From: an uncultured Hyphomonadaceae bacterium
GTDB taxonomy: Bacteria; Pseudomonadota; Alphaproteobacteria; Caulobacterales; Hyphomonadaceae
Direction of reading: 5' to 3'
DNA length: 64,000 bases
NCBI GenBank assembly: GCA_938084575.1
Contig: CALKFG010000006.1
Span: forward strand, 62,001-126,000
Shown here: piece by piece, positions 33,262 through 42,708 of the stretch
Numbering within the stretch: the first letter of the stretch is position 1
Layout: the number at the start of each line of letters is the position of its first letter
The notes under the pieces: generated by a model
Seen by the model: only the letters and a program-made list of their open reading frames with translations
Databases searched by the model: none
What the model was told of the DNA's origin: nothing
Position numbers and translations under genes: made by a program

Positions 33262-33447
33262 TTAGCGGTTGAGCCAGTAAATCAGGAAGGGAACCCAGAT
33301 CAAAGACAGAGTCGCCAGCCCCTTGATGGACTGATAGCCGATCCACAGCCAAAACAGCCTCTTTCGATTGGCCTTGAGCCAAGCGGGGCCATTTCGGATA
33401 CGCCTTAGCCAGCCGAAGCGGGGCGAAGGCGGGCTTTCAAGGCTCAT
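33262..33447 (-). CDS. Small conserved membrane protein
   Basis: A 61-residue protein with a basic N-terminal half (FGWLRRIRNGPAWLKANRKR) and two short hydrophobic stretches at the C-terminus (LFWLWIGYQSIKGLATLSLI, then WVPFLIYWL). Its function is unknown. It overlaps the end of suhB by 11 bases and is probably its downstream operon partner. The start at 33447 gives a sensible protein; the frame is open further upstream only inside suhB. Confidence 0.7.
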   Translation of the reverse strand: MSLESPPSPRFGWLRRIRNGPAWLKANRKRLFWLWIGYQSIKGLATLSLIWVPFLIYWLNR

Positions 33448-34255
33448 CTGATCTAAACGCGGGCGCTTTGCGGATTTGACGCTCAAGGGTGGGATGCAGG
33501 TCGGAATTAGCGGCAATAAGTGACCCGGTCTTGAGCACGTCTCCGCCATCAATTTCGGTGCAAACACCACCTGCTTCACGGACCAGAACAATGCCCGCCG
33601 CGATATCCCATGGACTGAGATAACGTTCCCAGAACCCATCAAAGCGGCCACTGGCGACCCAGGCGAGGTCCAGGGCAGCCGATCCAAATCGCCGAATTCC
33701 TGCACAAACGGGCGTCATCGCCGCAAGTTCTGTGGCGAACTGTACATGCCGGCTGGCTTCCTTGCCAATCCATGGCGTGCCGGTCGCAATCACACTGTTT
33801 TCCAGCTTGTTGCGTCCAGATACTTTCAGTTTCCGTTGGCCCAGCCAGGCGCCTCGGCCTTTTTCCGCCCAGAAAATTTCATTTCGCGAAACGTCATAGA
33901 CTACGCCCGCGAACAGTTCCCCTTCGCGTTCGAGGGCAATGGATACCGCATAATGAGGCTGACCGTGAAGGAAATTCAGGGTTCCATCAAGTGGGTCAAT
34001 GATGAACCGGTTCGTCTTGTCTGATCCCTCGACCACACCCCGCTCTTCCATCACGAAGCCATATCCCGGACGGACCTTGCTGAGGGCGTCATAAATAATT
34101 TCTTCAGCCTGATGGTCGGCATTGGAGACGAAGTCCCCGGCGCCCTTTTTGGAAACCTGCAGGAATTCCACTTCGCCGAAATCACGGGCAAGGCCGCGGC
34201 CGGCCTTGCGGGCGGCCTCAATCATGACATTACCGACTGCGGAGGGCTTGGACAT
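33437..34255 (-). CDS. suhB: Inositol monophosphatase family protein
   Basis: A 272-residue Mg-dependent phosphatase of the SuhB/IMPase fold. Motif A is FIIDPLDGTLNFLHG at about 88-102 and motif B is SPWDIAAGIVLVREAGG at about 213-229. The first metal motif reads FVMEERG where many members have GEE. It could act on inositol phosphates or, like SuhB, in rRNA antitermination. Its ATG overlaps the efp stop by one base (TGATG), giving an efp-suhB-small membrane protein operon. Confidence 0.92.
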   Translation of the reverse strand: MSKPSAVGNVMIEAARKAGRGLARDFGEVEFLQVSKKGAGDFVSNADHQAEEIIYDALSKVRPGYGFVMEERGVVEGSDKTNRFIIDPLDGTLNFLHGQPHYAVSIALEREGELFAGVVYDVSRNEIFWAEKGRGAWLGQRKLKVSGRNKLENSVIATGTPWIGKEASRHVQFATELAAMTPVCAGIRRFGSAALDLAWVASGRFDGFWERYLSPWDIAAGIVLVREAGGVCTEIDGGDVLKTGSLIAANSDLHPTLERQIRKAPAFRSDEP

Positions 34256-34821
34256 CAGTCAGCCCGGCGGAGATAGGAGCGGTCACTGGTCTGCACCACG
34301 ACGCGCTCTCCCGCACCGACAAAAGGCGGAACCGTAATTCGCACGCCATTGTCGCACACCGCTGGCTTGAAGCTGTTTGCCGCGGTCTGGCCTTTGACCA
34401 CAGGCTCTGTCTCTTCCACTGTCAGAATGACCTGATCCGGTATGGCGACGCCGATCGGTGTGTCGCCATAAAATTCAATTTCGACGACCATGCCGTCTTG
34501 CAGAAAGGCGCCGTCGTCGCCGATGAAATCTTTTTGGATTTCGATTTGCTCAAAGGTTTCCTGGTCCATAAAGGCGTAAGACTCCCCAGCGTCGAATAGG
34601 TATTGAAAGCTTTTCTGCTCAAGGCGAACCCTTTCCACGGCCTCATTCGCGCGGAATCGTTCATTTGCCTTGGACCCGTTGAACAGGTTGCGCATTTCGA
34701 CCTGGTTGAAGGCGCCGCCTTTGCCGGGCTTCACGGCATTGCACTTCATTGCCCGCCAGACACTTCCATTATACTCAATCACCATGTTTGGCTTGATCTC
34801 GTTGCCATTGATCTTGGCCAT
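34255..34821 (-). CDS. efp: Translation elongation factor P
   Basis: A 188-residue three-domain factor that rescues ribosomes stalled at polyproline. The KOW-like N-domain ends its loop at KPGKGGAF with Lys34, the lysine that EpmA-type enzymes modify in E. coli. The OB-like domains II and III follow ([15 protein letters not shown], then [15 protein letters not shown]). ATG 34821 has AGGAACGAA before it; an in-frame upstream ATG at 34896 is not supported. No epmA or epmB gene is in the window. Confidence 0.97.
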   Translation of the reverse strand: MAKINGNEIKPNMVIEYNGSVWRAMKCNAVKPGKGGAFNQVEMRNLFNGSKANERFRANEAVERVRLEQKSFQYLFDAGESYAFMDQETFEQIEIQKDFIGDDGAFLQDGMVVEIEFYGDTPIGVAIPDQVILTVEETEPVVKGQTAANSFKPAVCDNGVRITVPPFVGAGERVVVQTSDRSYLRRAD

Positions 34822-34938
34822 AATTTCGTTCCTGTAACTACTGCGCGCGGGGTAACGGTGGCGTGTGATCTGGTCAAGTTCTGTGGACACACACACCGGC
34901 TTGGGGCTTTATGCGATGGAGGATGTGAGGAGAAGAGT

Positions 34939-35295
34939 ATGGGACTTTTGTCTCGCTGGTTGAGCTTTGAGCGCCCCATGGGCCCGGTTTTGGTCCAGCT
35001 GGTTTATCTGGTTGGACTCCTCATCATCTCGCTGCGCTGCCTTGAGCGGATGTATATGGGTCTGCTGATGATCGCTGGCAGGCTCGGTGACGTCTACGGT
35101 CCTGCTGACGGGGTGATCGCGCTGCTGGCGGCGCCGATAAAAGCCGTGATCGCCGCGTGCTTGCTCCGGATTGTAGCGGAGCTGCTCCGGGCTGCGTTCC
35201 GGATGGACCAGTCGCTGCGGGAAATTGTTACCGGCCGGGCTGTGCCACCATCCGCGTTTACTGTCCCTGCATCGCCCGATCAATCGCCAGATTGA
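34939..35295 (+). CDS. DUF4282-like small membrane protein
   Basis: A 118-residue protein with two or three hydrophobic helices (about 14-33, 38-58, 65-85). The DUF4282-type ending LRIVAELLRAAFRMDQSLREI follows, then a Pro-rich tail. Function is unknown. ATG 34939 is preceded by GGAGAAGAGT. Its 3' end overlaps the convergent thiE gene by 38 bases, so the two messages would be complementary there. Confidence 0.7.
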   Translation: MGLLSRWLSFERPMGPVLVQLVYLVGLLIISLRCLERMYMGLLMIAGRLGDVYGPADGVIALLAAPIKAVIAACLLRIVAELLRAAFRMDQSLREIVTGRAVPPSAFTVPASPDQSPD

Positions 35296-35926
35296 ACAGG
35301 TTTACAGCGGCCGCGGCGCCGTCGTGATAATTCCAGACGCCACTCGAGACGGCAATAAAATCGGCTCCGGCGGCAATAAGCGGTTCGGCGTTTGAGACCT
35401 CAATGCCGCCGATCGCGACACAGGGCAGAGTCAGAAATTTCTGGCACCAGGTCAGAAGGGTGGGGTCCGCCGGCTGGGTGTCGGACTTGGTTGGACTGGG
35501 ATGGAAGGCCCCAAAAGCGATATAATCCGCACCTGCTTCACCCGCGATCATAGCCTGATGGCGGCTATTTCGGCAGGTCGCCCCAATAATAAGTTCATCC
35601 CCGATCAGTTTTCGGGCGGCAGCAATCTCCATGTCCTTGTCGCCGAGATGAACACCATCCGCATCCAGTGCAAGGCAGAGTTGCGGGCTGTCATTTATGA
35701 TGAGTGCGATTTGATTGGCTCGGCAGAGCGGTTGTACCGCCTGCGCCACCTGACGGGTTGCCAGAGGATCTATTTCGCCATTCAGCTTGAGCCGGATTTG
35801 CAGGCTGGCAATGTCCCCGCCGGCAATGGCGGCTTTAAATTGGTCGGTAAAGGCCGCTATATCGCTGATCTGCGGTGGGGTGATTAAATATAGGCGCGCA
35901 CGCTCTCGGGTTTGGTCAAGGCTCAT
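35258..35926 (-). CDS. thiE: Thiamine phosphate synthase
   Basis: A 222-residue TIM-barrel enzyme joining HMP-diphosphate and thiazole phosphate to thiamine phosphate. Conserved strands include LYLITPP, INDSPQLCLALDADGVHLG, IGATCRNSRHQAMIAGEAGADYIAFG (trimmed pattern: the A-D-Y-I-x-F-G strand with FHPSPTKS after it), and CVAIGGIEVSNAEPLIAAGA. It ends the gap-pgk-aldolase-thiE operon, 56 bp after the aldolase gene, an order seen in other alphaproteobacteria. No other thiamine genes or TPP riboswitch are visible. Confidence 0.88.
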   Translation of the reverse strand: MSLDQTRERARLYLITPPQISDIAAFTDQFKAAIAGGDIASLQIRLKLNGEIDPLATRQVAQAVQPLCRANQIALIINDSPQLCLALDADGVHLGDKDMEIAAARKLIGDELIIGATCRNSRHQAMIAGEAGADYIAFGAFHPSPTKSDTQPADPTLLTWCQKFLTLPCVAIGGIEVSNAEPLIAAGADFIAVSSGVWNYHDGAAAAVNLFNLAIDRAMQGQ

Positions 35927-35982
35927 CCTGTCTTATACACCTGCATCGTGACGCGCGCCTAGGGCCCGTTTCGGAGCTTTGT

Positions 35983-36876
35983 TCAGCCGGCACAGGATGC
36001 GGCATAAATTTCGGACACGGTTTTACCCAGCTGTGCATCGAACTCGATATCGCTTTGTGATGCAGACAGGCCCTCGGTGAGGGCTCGTGAAAAGCTTGCA
36101 ATCATGCCTGCATTCCGGGCCAGCCTGGTATTTGCTGTTTCTCGGTCATATCCGCCCGAGAGCGCCACCATCCTGGTGACATTCTGATGACTGGCAAGCG
36201 GCCGGTAGAGATTGGCCTCTTCTGGCAGCGTTAATTTCAGCATGACGTGCTGTGAGGGCGGCAACTGGTCGAGGTGTCTGACGATTTCGTCCCGCAATAG
36301 GCTTTCGGCCGCCGCTTTATCCGCCATTGTAATCGTCACCTCCGGCTCGATAATCGGCACAAGTCCCTTGGACAGGATCTGCCGTGCAACATCAAATTGC
36401 TGCGTCACGATAGCGGCGATGCCAGTGCCAGAGGTAGCATGGATCACCGAGCGCATCTTGGTGCCAAAAATACCTTTTTCTATGGCGCGGTCGAGCAGAC
36501 CGTCCAGATCCGGCATGGGCTTCATCAACTGAACGCCATCGGCCTCATCCAGCATGCCTTTGTCAACCTTCAGGAAGGGCACAATGTTACAGGTTTTCCA
36601 GAGATATTCTGCGGTTGGGATACCATCTATCGCACTGTCCATGGTGCGCTCGAACAAAATAGCACCGAGAATACTGGCTCTGTTGAAGGCGGGGGACCTG
36701 ATGATTCGCGCGCGCATTTCGTGGATCAGCCGATACATATCGGACTCACCACTATAAGCGCCGGCGGGGATACCGTAGGCCTGCAAGGTGTTGGGAGTCG
36801 ACCCGCCGGACTGGTCCAGGGCGGCGATGAAGCCGCGATCGGTGGCTATGCGATCGGCCATTTTCTGTCTGTCCAT
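35983..36876 (-). CDS. fda: Class I fructose-bisphosphate aldolase
   Basis: A 297-residue Schiff-base aldolase splitting fructose-1,6-bisphosphate in glycolysis and forming it in gluconeogenesis. The class I pattern is seen in RGFIAALDQSGGSTPNTL (phosphate-binding start), ILFERTMD, PFLKVDKGMLDEADGVQLMK, VPIIEPEVTI, and MLKLTLPEE, where the last lysine is the likely Schiff-base former. It lies between pgk and thiE on one transcript. Confidence 0.94.
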   Translation of the reverse strand: MDRQKMADRIATDRGFIAALDQSGGSTPNTLQAYGIPAGAYSGESDMYRLIHEMRARIIRSPAFNRASILGAILFERTMDSAIDGIPTAEYLWKTCNIVPFLKVDKGMLDEADGVQLMKPMPDLDGLLDRAIEKGIFGTKMRSVIHATSGTGIAAIVTQQFDVARQILSKGLVPIIEPEVTITMADKAAAESLLRDEIVRHLDQLPPSQHVMLKLTLPEEANLYRPLASHQNVTRMVALSGGYDRETANTRLARNAGMIASFSRALTEGLSASQSDIEFDAQLGKTVSEIYAASCAG

Positions 36877-36894
36877 GGGAATATGTTCCTTGTT

Positions 36895-38100
36895 TTAACG
36901 GATGAGGGCATCGACGCCCGGAAGGTCCTTTCCTTCCATCCATTCGAGAAAGGCCCCCCCTGCAGTGGAGACATGGGTGAAGTTTCCGGTGACGCCGGCA
37001 TGGTTCAGGGCCGAGACCGTGTCGCCCCCGCCCGCCACGGCGATCAGCCCTCCGGCGTCGCAGCGATGGGCGGCGGCCCTCGCGGCCTGAACGGTCGCGG
37101 TGTCGAAGGGGGGCAGCTCAAAGGCCCCCAGCGGCCCGTTCCAGACCAGGGTTCTGGCGACATCCATAGCGGCCGCAAGGATCGCGACGCTTTGCGGGCC
37201 GCAGTCGAGGATCATCTCTTCATCTGACACCTCATCGATGCCACAAATCCGGTGCGGGGCATGCGCCGCAAATGCCCGGGCGACGACGACATCCCGCGGC
37301 AGCAGAATGTCACAGCCGACTTCCGAGGCCCGCTGCAGGATCTGCCGTGCGGTACCGGTCAGATCATGCTCGCACAAAGACGTGCCGACGCTGTGGCCGC
37401 GCGCCGCCAGAAAGGTGTTGGCCATGCCCCCGCCAATGGCCAGCGCATCGACCTTCTCGACCAGATTCATCAGCAGCTCGATTTTCGACGACACTTTGGC
37501 CCCGCCGACCACGGCCAGAACAGGGCGTTGTGGTGTGCCCAGCGCCGCATCCAGGGCCAACAGTTCGCGCTGCATGGCCCGGCCGGCATAGGCCGGCAGG
37601 TGCTGCGCCAGCCCGACTGTGGAGACATGGGCCCTGTGCGCGGCCGAAAAGGCATCGCTGACGAACAGGTCGCCCAGCGCCGCCATTTGCGCGGCGAGGT
37701 CCGGATCATTGCGCTCCTCGCCCTCGTGGAAGCGGGTGTTTTCCAGCAGGATAACGCCCTGGGGCGGCAGGGCCGCGATCGCCGCGCGGACGGGCTCTCC
37801 GACACAGTCATCAACAAAGCTGACCGGCGTGTCGATCAGGCGTGAAAACGGCGCAGCCAGGGGCGCGAGGCTCAGCTCTGCCTGGCGGATGCCTTTGGGG
37901 CGTCCAAAATGCGACAGCAGGGCGACCTTGGCCCCCTGTTGTCTCAAAGCCTGAACAGTATCGACGGCTGCGGCCAGACGGGTCGGGTCACTGACCCGGC
38001 TCCCGTCCATGGGAACGTTGAAATCAACCCGCACCAGGGCGGTCTGTCCGATCAGGCTGCCGGCCTCTTCTATGTGTCGGAAAGGTGTCGCCGCAGCCAA
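36895..38100 (-). CDS. pgk: Phosphoglycerate kinase
   Basis: A 401-residue two-lobed kinase forming ATP from 1,3-bisphosphoglycerate. The N-lobe has LVRVDFNVPMDGSRVSDPTR, LLSHFGRPKG and LLENTRFHEGEE. The hinge and C-lobe have VVGGAKVSSKIELLMNL and the nucleotide loop IAVAGGGDTVSALNHAG. Length matches the family. It is 17 bp downstream of gap. Confidence 0.97.
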   Translation of the reverse strand: MAAATPFRHIEEAGSLIGQTALVRVDFNVPMDGSRVSDPTRLAAAVDTVQALRQQGAKVALLSHFGRPKGIRQAELSLAPLAAPFSRLIDTPVSFVDDCVGEPVRAAIAALPPQGVILLENTRFHEGEERNDPDLAAQMAALGDLFVSDAFSAAHRAHVSTVGLAQHLPAYAGRAMQRELLALDAALGTPQRPVLAVVGGAKVSSKIELLMNLVEKVDALAIGGGMANTFLAARGHSVGTSLCEHDLTGTARQILQRASEVGCDILLPRDVVVARAFAAHAPHRICGIDEVSDEEMILDCGPQSVAILAAAMDVARTLVWNGPLGAFELPPFDTATVQAARAAAHRCDAGGLIAVAGGGDTVSALNHAGVTGNFTHVSTAGGAFLEWMEGKDLPGVDALIR

Positions 38101-38117
38101 AATCTCAGATCCTCACC

Positions 38118-39125
38118 TTACAGAAAGTTCGCCATGACCAGGGCCGTGTCGCTCATCCGGGTCGCGAACCCCCATTCATTGTCATACCAGGACATGATCC
38201 GGACCATCCGCTTGTCGGTCACGCTTGTGCCATCGGCGGCAAAGGAAGAGCTGGCGGGATTGTGGTTGAAATCGACCGACACCAGGGGGGCGGTGGAGTA
38301 GGCAAGAACGCCCTTCATCGGTCCCTCGGCCGCGGCCTTGATCGCCGCATTGATTTCGTCCGCATCGGTGTCGCGCGCGGCATCAAAGACGAGATCGACC
38401 AGAGAGACATTCGCCGTCGGAACCCGCACGGCGGATCCGTTGAGCTTACCGGCCAGCTCCGGCAGGACCAGGCCAACGGCCTTCGCAGCCCCTGTCGAGG
38501 TCGGGATCATCGATGTGGCGGCGGCCCGGCTGCGATACAGGTCGCTGTGCATGCGATCCAGAGTCGGCTGATCGCCGGTGTAGGCATGGACGGTGGTCAT
38601 GTACCCCCGCTCGATACCGACCGTATCATTCAGCACCTTGGCCACGGGTGACAGGCAATTTGTGGTGCAGGATGCGTTGGACACCACCGTGTCATCCGCG
38701 GTCAGTGTGTTGTGGTTTACGCCATAGACGATGGTCTTGTCCGCATTCTTGCCGGGTGCCGAAATCAGGACCCGCTTGGCACCCGCCTGCAGATGGGCGG
38801 CGGCCTTGTCACGGTCGGTGAAGATGCCGGTACATTCCATTGCGATGTCGACACCCATGGCCGCATGCGGCAGGTCGGCAGGATTGCGCACGGCGGTGCA
38901 GGTGAAACTGTGCCGCCCCACCCTGATCTGGTCGCCATCGACGGTGACCTCGAACGGCAGGCGCCCATGCACGCTGTCATATTGCAGAAGGTGTGCATTG
39001 GTTTCGACGGGGCCGAGATCATTGATCGCCACGACTTCAATATCCGTCCGGTCATGTTCGACGATCGAGCGCAGGACGAGACGTCCGATTCGGCCGAATC
39101 CATTGATCGCGACTTTGATGGGCAT
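38118..39125 (-). CDS. gap: Glyceraldehyde-3-phosphate dehydrogenase, type I
   Basis: A 335-residue NAD-dependent glycolytic enzyme. The Rossmann start is [19 protein letters not shown], the catalytic motif [19 protein letters not shown] carries the active Cys at about 152, and NAD specificity is suggested by the acidic residue after the first fold strands. It leads the operon gap-pgk-fda-thiE. The 153 bp before it hold the operon promoter; AGAGG lies eight bases before its ATG. Confidence 0.97.
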   Translation of the reverse strand: MPIKVAINGFGRIGRLVLRSIVEHDRTDIEVVAINDLGPVETNAHLLQYDSVHGRLPFEVTVDGDQIRVGRHSFTCTAVRNPADLPHAAMGVDIAMECTGIFTDRDKAAAHLQAGAKRVLISAPGKNADKTIVYGVNHNTLTADDTVVSNASCTTNCLSPVAKVLNDTVGIERGYMTTVHAYTGDQPTLDRMHSDLYRSRAAATSMIPTSTGAAKAVGLVLPELAGKLNGSAVRVPTANVSLVDLVFDAARDTDADEINAAIKAAAEGPMKGVLAYSTAPLVSVDFNHNPASSSFAADGTSVTDKRMVRIMSWYDNEWGFATRMSDTALVMANFL

Positions 39126-39278
39126 GGCGTACCTCTTGGCTGTTAGAGTCCAGAATTCGGGCGTGTTTAGACCCTCGGTCAGATGCCGTCCACCATGGCT
39201 GGAATGGACTGCGGCAATGATTACGCTGTCAGGTGCCGATTGGGGAGGTGGACAGCTTTCAGGCCCGACCTGCAGCGC

Positions 39279-40379
39279 TCAGTCCCAGACCACCCAGATC
39301 TTCTTTTTCCGCCGTAAACGCTGCCAGAACCGGCGTCTGGCCGGGGTCGGCATCGGCTGCAGATTGGCCAGGAATGCCAGCGCTACAGCATGCCAGCTAT
39401 ACTTTTCGGCATAAGCGCGGCAGGTGTCGCGATCGAGGTCGAGGGCCGCGCGGGCGCCGGCGGCCAGGTCGCCTGATACCGGCGTGATGGTCCCGGCCTG
39501 TGATCCGGGAATGACGTCCTTCGGCCCCGTGGCCTCATACGCGGCCACCGGGGTGCCCGAGGCCATCGCCTCCAGAACAACGAGGCCGAATGTATCGGTC
39601 AGGCTGGGAAATACAAACACATCGGCATTGGCATAGCATGCGGCCAGCGCGTCTCCGAAGCGGGCGCCGGTAAAGACCACCTCGGGATACCGTTTCTCGA
39701 GTTCCCTGCGGGCTGGCCCGTCGCCGACCACCACTTTTGACCCGGGCAGGTCGAGCTTCAGGAAGGCTTCGATATTCTTTTCCACCGCAACCCGGCCGAC
39801 ATTCAGAAAAATCGGGCGGGCGAGGCCGGCAAAGGGATCGGCCTGGCTGCCGGGCGTGACCCGCTTCTCGGGATGGAATTGCTGAATATTCACGCCGCGG
39901 GTCCAGGCAATGGTGTTGATGAAGCCCTCTGCTTCCAGCTCTTCGACCATGGACTGGGTCGGCACCATGACGCGCCCGGAATATTTATGAAACCAGCGGA
40001 CGAAGCTGTATCCCCAGCGGGTCGGTATCGGGAAGCGGGCGGCAACATATTCCGGAAAACGGGTATGGTAGGCGGTTGAGAAAGGATGCCCCATGCGCAG
40101 ACACATGGTCCGCCCCGCCATGCCCAGCGTACCCTCGGTGACAATATGCACAGCGTCCGGTTCAAACGCATGAAAGCGCCGCTTCAGGGCGCGGCCGGCC
40201 AGCAGGGCCAGCTTGATTTCCGGGTAGGTCGGCAGAGGCACGGTGACAAAGCCCGCCCCGGGGTGCACCACATCAAAGACGTGTCCCTCGCCCTCCAGCT
40301 CCTCGATCACGCGCTGCATGGTCCGCACAACGCCATTGACCTGGGGTTCCCAGGCATCCGTGACGATCATGATCCGCAC
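39279..40379 (-). CDS. Glycosyltransferase family 4-type (mannosyltransferase-like)
   Basis: A 366-residue GT-B fold transferase. The N-terminal domain starts IMIVTDAWEPQVNGVVRTMQ, with AYHTRFPEYVAARF typical of the group related to sulfoquinovosyl- and mannosyltransferases. The donor-binding domain has ILNVGRVAVEKNIEAFL-like sequence and the E-x7-E motif in FPSLTDTFGLVVLEAMASGT. The C-terminus is very basic (RRRFWQRLRRKKK), which could hold it to the membrane surface. The acceptor is unknown; glycolipid synthesis is likely. Confidence 0.88.
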   Translation of the reverse strand: MRIMIVTDAWEPQVNGVVRTMQRVIEELEGEGHVFDVVHPGAGFVTVPLPTYPEIKLALLAGRALKRRFHAFEPDAVHIVTEGTLGMAGRTMCLRMGHPFSTAYHTRFPEYVAARFPIPTRWGYSFVRWFHKYSGRVMVPTQSMVEELEAEGFINTIAWTRGVNIQQFHPEKRVTPGSQADPFAGLARPIFLNVGRVAVEKNIEAFLKLDLPGSKVVVGDGPARRELEKRYPEVVFTGARFGDALAACYANADVFVFPSLTDTFGLVVLEAMASGTPVAAYEATGPKDVIPGSQAGTITPVSGDLAAGARAALDLDRDTCRAYAEKYSWHAVALAFLANLQPMPTPARRRFWQRLRRKKKIWVVWD

Positions 40380-40654
40380 TGCTGTCGTCTCCCTGAGCGA
40401 AGGCCGGTCAATGTGTCTAACCGGTCTCTGCGCCGCGTCAAACCGGTGACGGTCGAATCAGGGATAAATCGACGGTCGATTCGGGACTGGCCTGATGCTA
40501 TCCTCGCGACGGCCGTGCCGGCAGGCGGCCTCAAGGCGGCGTGAGGGCGGAAAAGGTGCGGCAGCGCAGAGGTTTCTGCAGTGAGTTTCTGAACCCCTGC
40601 AAAAGCCCGACGGTGACGGTGAATGCGAACAGGAATTAACCAGTTGTTCAGACG

Positions 40655-40663
40655 TTATCCACT
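40655..40663 (+). promoter_or_regulatory. DnaA-box-like 9-mer
   Basis: TTATCCACT matches the DnaA box TTATCCACA at eight of nine positions, 133 bp before the nrdA start. DnaA is known to regulate nrd genes in E. coli. A single 9-mer can arise by chance. Confidence 0.35.
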
Positions 40664-40716
40664 GCCGAGGTGACGTTTTTGAGATCGGGGCCATTGACCA
40701 GCTATTAACCTTAGGC

Positions 40717-40732
40717 CCACTATATGTTGTGT
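40717..40732. promoter_or_regulatory. NrdR box 1 upstream of nrdA
   Basis: CCACTATATGTTGTGT matches the NrdR consensus ACACTATATATAGTGT at 13 of 16 positions. It is centred at 40724.5. The second box is centred exactly 31 bp downstream, the spacing known for paired NrdR boxes. Confidence 0.7.
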
Positions 40733-40747
40733 CAGGTCGGGGCTGAT

Positions 40748-40763
40748 ACACTGCATGTGGCAG
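40748..40763. promoter_or_regulatory. NrdR box 2 (weaker) upstream of nrdA
   Basis: ACACTGCATGTGGCAG keeps the ACACT half and the AT centre but matches the consensus at only about nine of 16 positions. Its centre, 40755.5, is 31 bp from that of box 1, which is the main reason to believe it. It ends 25 bp before the first nrdA start codon. Confidence 0.5.
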
Positions 40764-40787
40764 TTTTAAGCCGAAAGGCTTTGTTTT

Positions 40788-42677
40788 ATGGATGTCAGAG
40801 GGGTATTGAATATGTCGGGAACCAGCACAGCATCGCAGATGGCAAAGTCGCGGCCGGTGAGTGAAGCCGCCACCCATGGCCCTGCGCTGCGGGTGGTCGA
40901 CAGCATCGAGCTGGATCGCAGCCGCGATGACCTGCTGACAGATTTTGGCAAGGTAACGCTGCGCGACCGCTATCTCCTGCCGGGCGAGTCGTTTCAGGAC
41001 ATGTTCGCGCGCGTCTCGAATGCCTTTGCCGACGATTCGGATCATGCCCAGCGGCTGTATGACTACATGTCCAAGCTGTGGTTCATGCCGGCGACACCGG
41101 TGCTGTCAAATGGCGGGGCAGCCCGTGGCCTGCCGATTTCATGTTTTCTCAACCAGGTTGGCGACAGTCTCGACGATATTGTCGGGACCTGGACGGAGAA
41201 TGTCTGGCTGGCATCGAATGGTGGTGGCATCGGGACGTATTGGGGCAATGTCCGCTCAATTGGTGAAAAGGTCGGCCAGAATGGCCAGACCTCCGGCATC
41301 ATTCCCTTCATCCGGGTCATGGACAGCCTGACACTGGCCATTTCTCAGGGATCGCTGCGGCGCGGTTCGGCCGCCTGCTATCTCGACATTCACCACCCCG
41401 AAATCGAAGAATTCCTGGAAATCCGGAAAGCATCGGGCGATTTCAACCGCAAGTCGCTAAACCTGCATCACGGCATCAACATCACTGACGCCTTCATGGA
41501 AGCGGTCCGCAAGGATGAGCAGTTCGGCCTGATCTCGCCCAAGTCCGGTGAGGTTCTCCGCACCGTCAATGCGCGCAAACTCTGGCAGAAAATTCTCGAA
41601 CTCCGGATCCAGACCGGTGAGCCTTATCTGCTGTTCACCGACACGGTCAACAATGCCATGCCCGCGCACCAGCGCCAGCTTGGCCTGAAAGTGACCCAGT
41701 CAAACCTGTGCTCGGAGATCACCCTGCCAACGGGTCTGGATCACCTTGGGGCCGACCGCACGGCGGTGTGCTGCCTGTCTTCGGTCAATGCCGAGAAATA
41801 TCTCGAATGGAGCAAGGACGAGAATTTCATCGAGGATATTTTCCGTTTCCTCGACAATGTTCTTGAGACTTTTATCCGCGAGGCGCCGGACGAAATGGCG
41901 CGGGCCGTCTATTCCGCCCAGCGCGAACGGTCCGTGGGTCTCGGCCTCATGGGCTTCCACTCTTTCCTGCAGAAAATGAATGTGCCGTTTGAAAGCGCCA
42001 TGGCGAAAGTCTGGAATGAAAAGCTGTTCAAGCACATACGCCAGGGCGCCGACGCGGCTTCGGTCAAGCTGGCCAAGGAGCGGGGTCCCTGTGGCGACGC
42101 TGCTGAGACCGGCATGATGGCGCGGTTCAGCCACAAGATGGCGGTGGCACCGACGGCGTCGATCTCGATCATTTGTGGCGGTGTGTCGGCCGGTATCGAA
42201 CCTGTTCCGGCCAATGTGTATACCCACAAGACGCTGTCGGGATCCTTTACGGTCAAGAATGCCCATCTTGAAGACCTGCTGGAGCAGAAGGGGCTGAACA
42301 CGGACGATGTCTGGAGCTCCATTCTGGAGCATGAGGGCTCGGTCCAGCATCTCGACGGGCTGGACGATCATGAGAAGGCGCTGTTCAAGACGGCGTTCGA
42401 ACTTGATCAGCGCTGGGTCATCGAGCATGCGGCCGACCGGACGCCTTATATCTGCCAGGCCCAGTCGCTGAATGTCTTCCTGCCGGCCGACATCAATAAA
42501 TGGGACCTGCACATGCTGCACTGGACGGCGTGGGAGCGGGGTGTGAAGTCGCTTTACTATTGCCGGTCGAAATCGGTTCAGCGCGCGGGCTTTGCCGGTC
42601 AGCTGAATGACAAGAAGGGGCCGATCGGCATGGAGGTGCCCGACACCGATTATGACGAATGTCTCGCCTGCCAGTAG
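40788..42677 (+). CDS. nrdA: Ribonucleoside-diphosphate reductase alpha subunit
   Basis: A 629-residue class I large subunit reducing ribonucleotides to deoxyribonucleotides. Active-site elements are GLPISCFLN (first redox Cys), the loop NLCSEI (radical-region Asn/Cys/Glu) and the second redox Cys in TAVCCLSSVN. The C-terminal CxxC tail for thioredoxin is ECLACQ. There is no recognisable N-terminal ATP-cone, which explains the short length against about 760 residues in E. coli. ATG 40812 with AGAGGGG eight bases upstream is a credible alternative start. NrdR-like boxes precede it; nrdB lies 1.7 kb downstream. Confidence 0.95.
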   Translation: MDVRGVLNMSGTSTASQMAKSRPVSEAATHGPALRVVDSIELDRSRDDLLTDFGKVTLRDRYLLPGESFQDMFARVSNAFADDSDHAQRLYDYMSKLWFMPATPVLSNGGAARGLPISCFLNQVGDSLDDIVGTWTENVWLASNGGGIGTYWGNVRSIGEKVGQNGQTSGIIPFIRVMDSLTLAISQGSLRRGSAACYLDIHHPEIEEFLEIRKASGDFNRKSLNLHHGINITDAFMEAVRKDEQFGLISPKSGEVLRTVNARKLWQKILELRIQTGEPYLLFTDTVNNAMPAHQRQLGLKVTQSNLCSEITLPTGLDHLGADRTAVCCLSSVNAEKYLEWSKDENFIEDIFRFLDNVLETFIREAPDEMARAVYSAQRERSVGLGLMGFHSFLQKMNVPFESAMAKVWNEKLFKHIRQGADAASVKLAKERGPCGDAAETGMMARFSHKMAVAPTASISIICGGVSAGIEPVPANVYTHKTLSGSFTVKNAHLEDLLEQKGLNTDDVWSSILEHEGSVQHLDGLDDHEKALFKTAFELDQRWVIEHAADRTPYICQAQSLNVFLPADINKWDLHMLHWTAWERGVKSLYYCRSKSVQRAGFAGQLNDKKGPIGMEVPDTDYDECLACQ

Positions 42678-42708
42678 GCGGCCTGATCCCGGATGGACAC
42701 ATGACCAG

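Larger units (their letters stand above)
40380..40787. other. 408-bp intergenic region before nrdA
   Basis: No gene is seen. Both flanking genes start here (glycosyltransferase on the minus strand, nrdA on the plus strand). It contains a DnaA-box-like site (40655-40663), two TTAACC half-sites like those of CtrA (around 40636 and 40705), and a pair of NrdR-like boxes near nrdA. It looks like a large regulatory region tied to replication control. Confidence 0.6.

Noticed and set aside
35927-35982. TPP riboswitch in front of thiE
   Set aside because: Only 56 bp separate thiE from the aldolase gene, too short for a THI element, and no THI-box sequence is visible.
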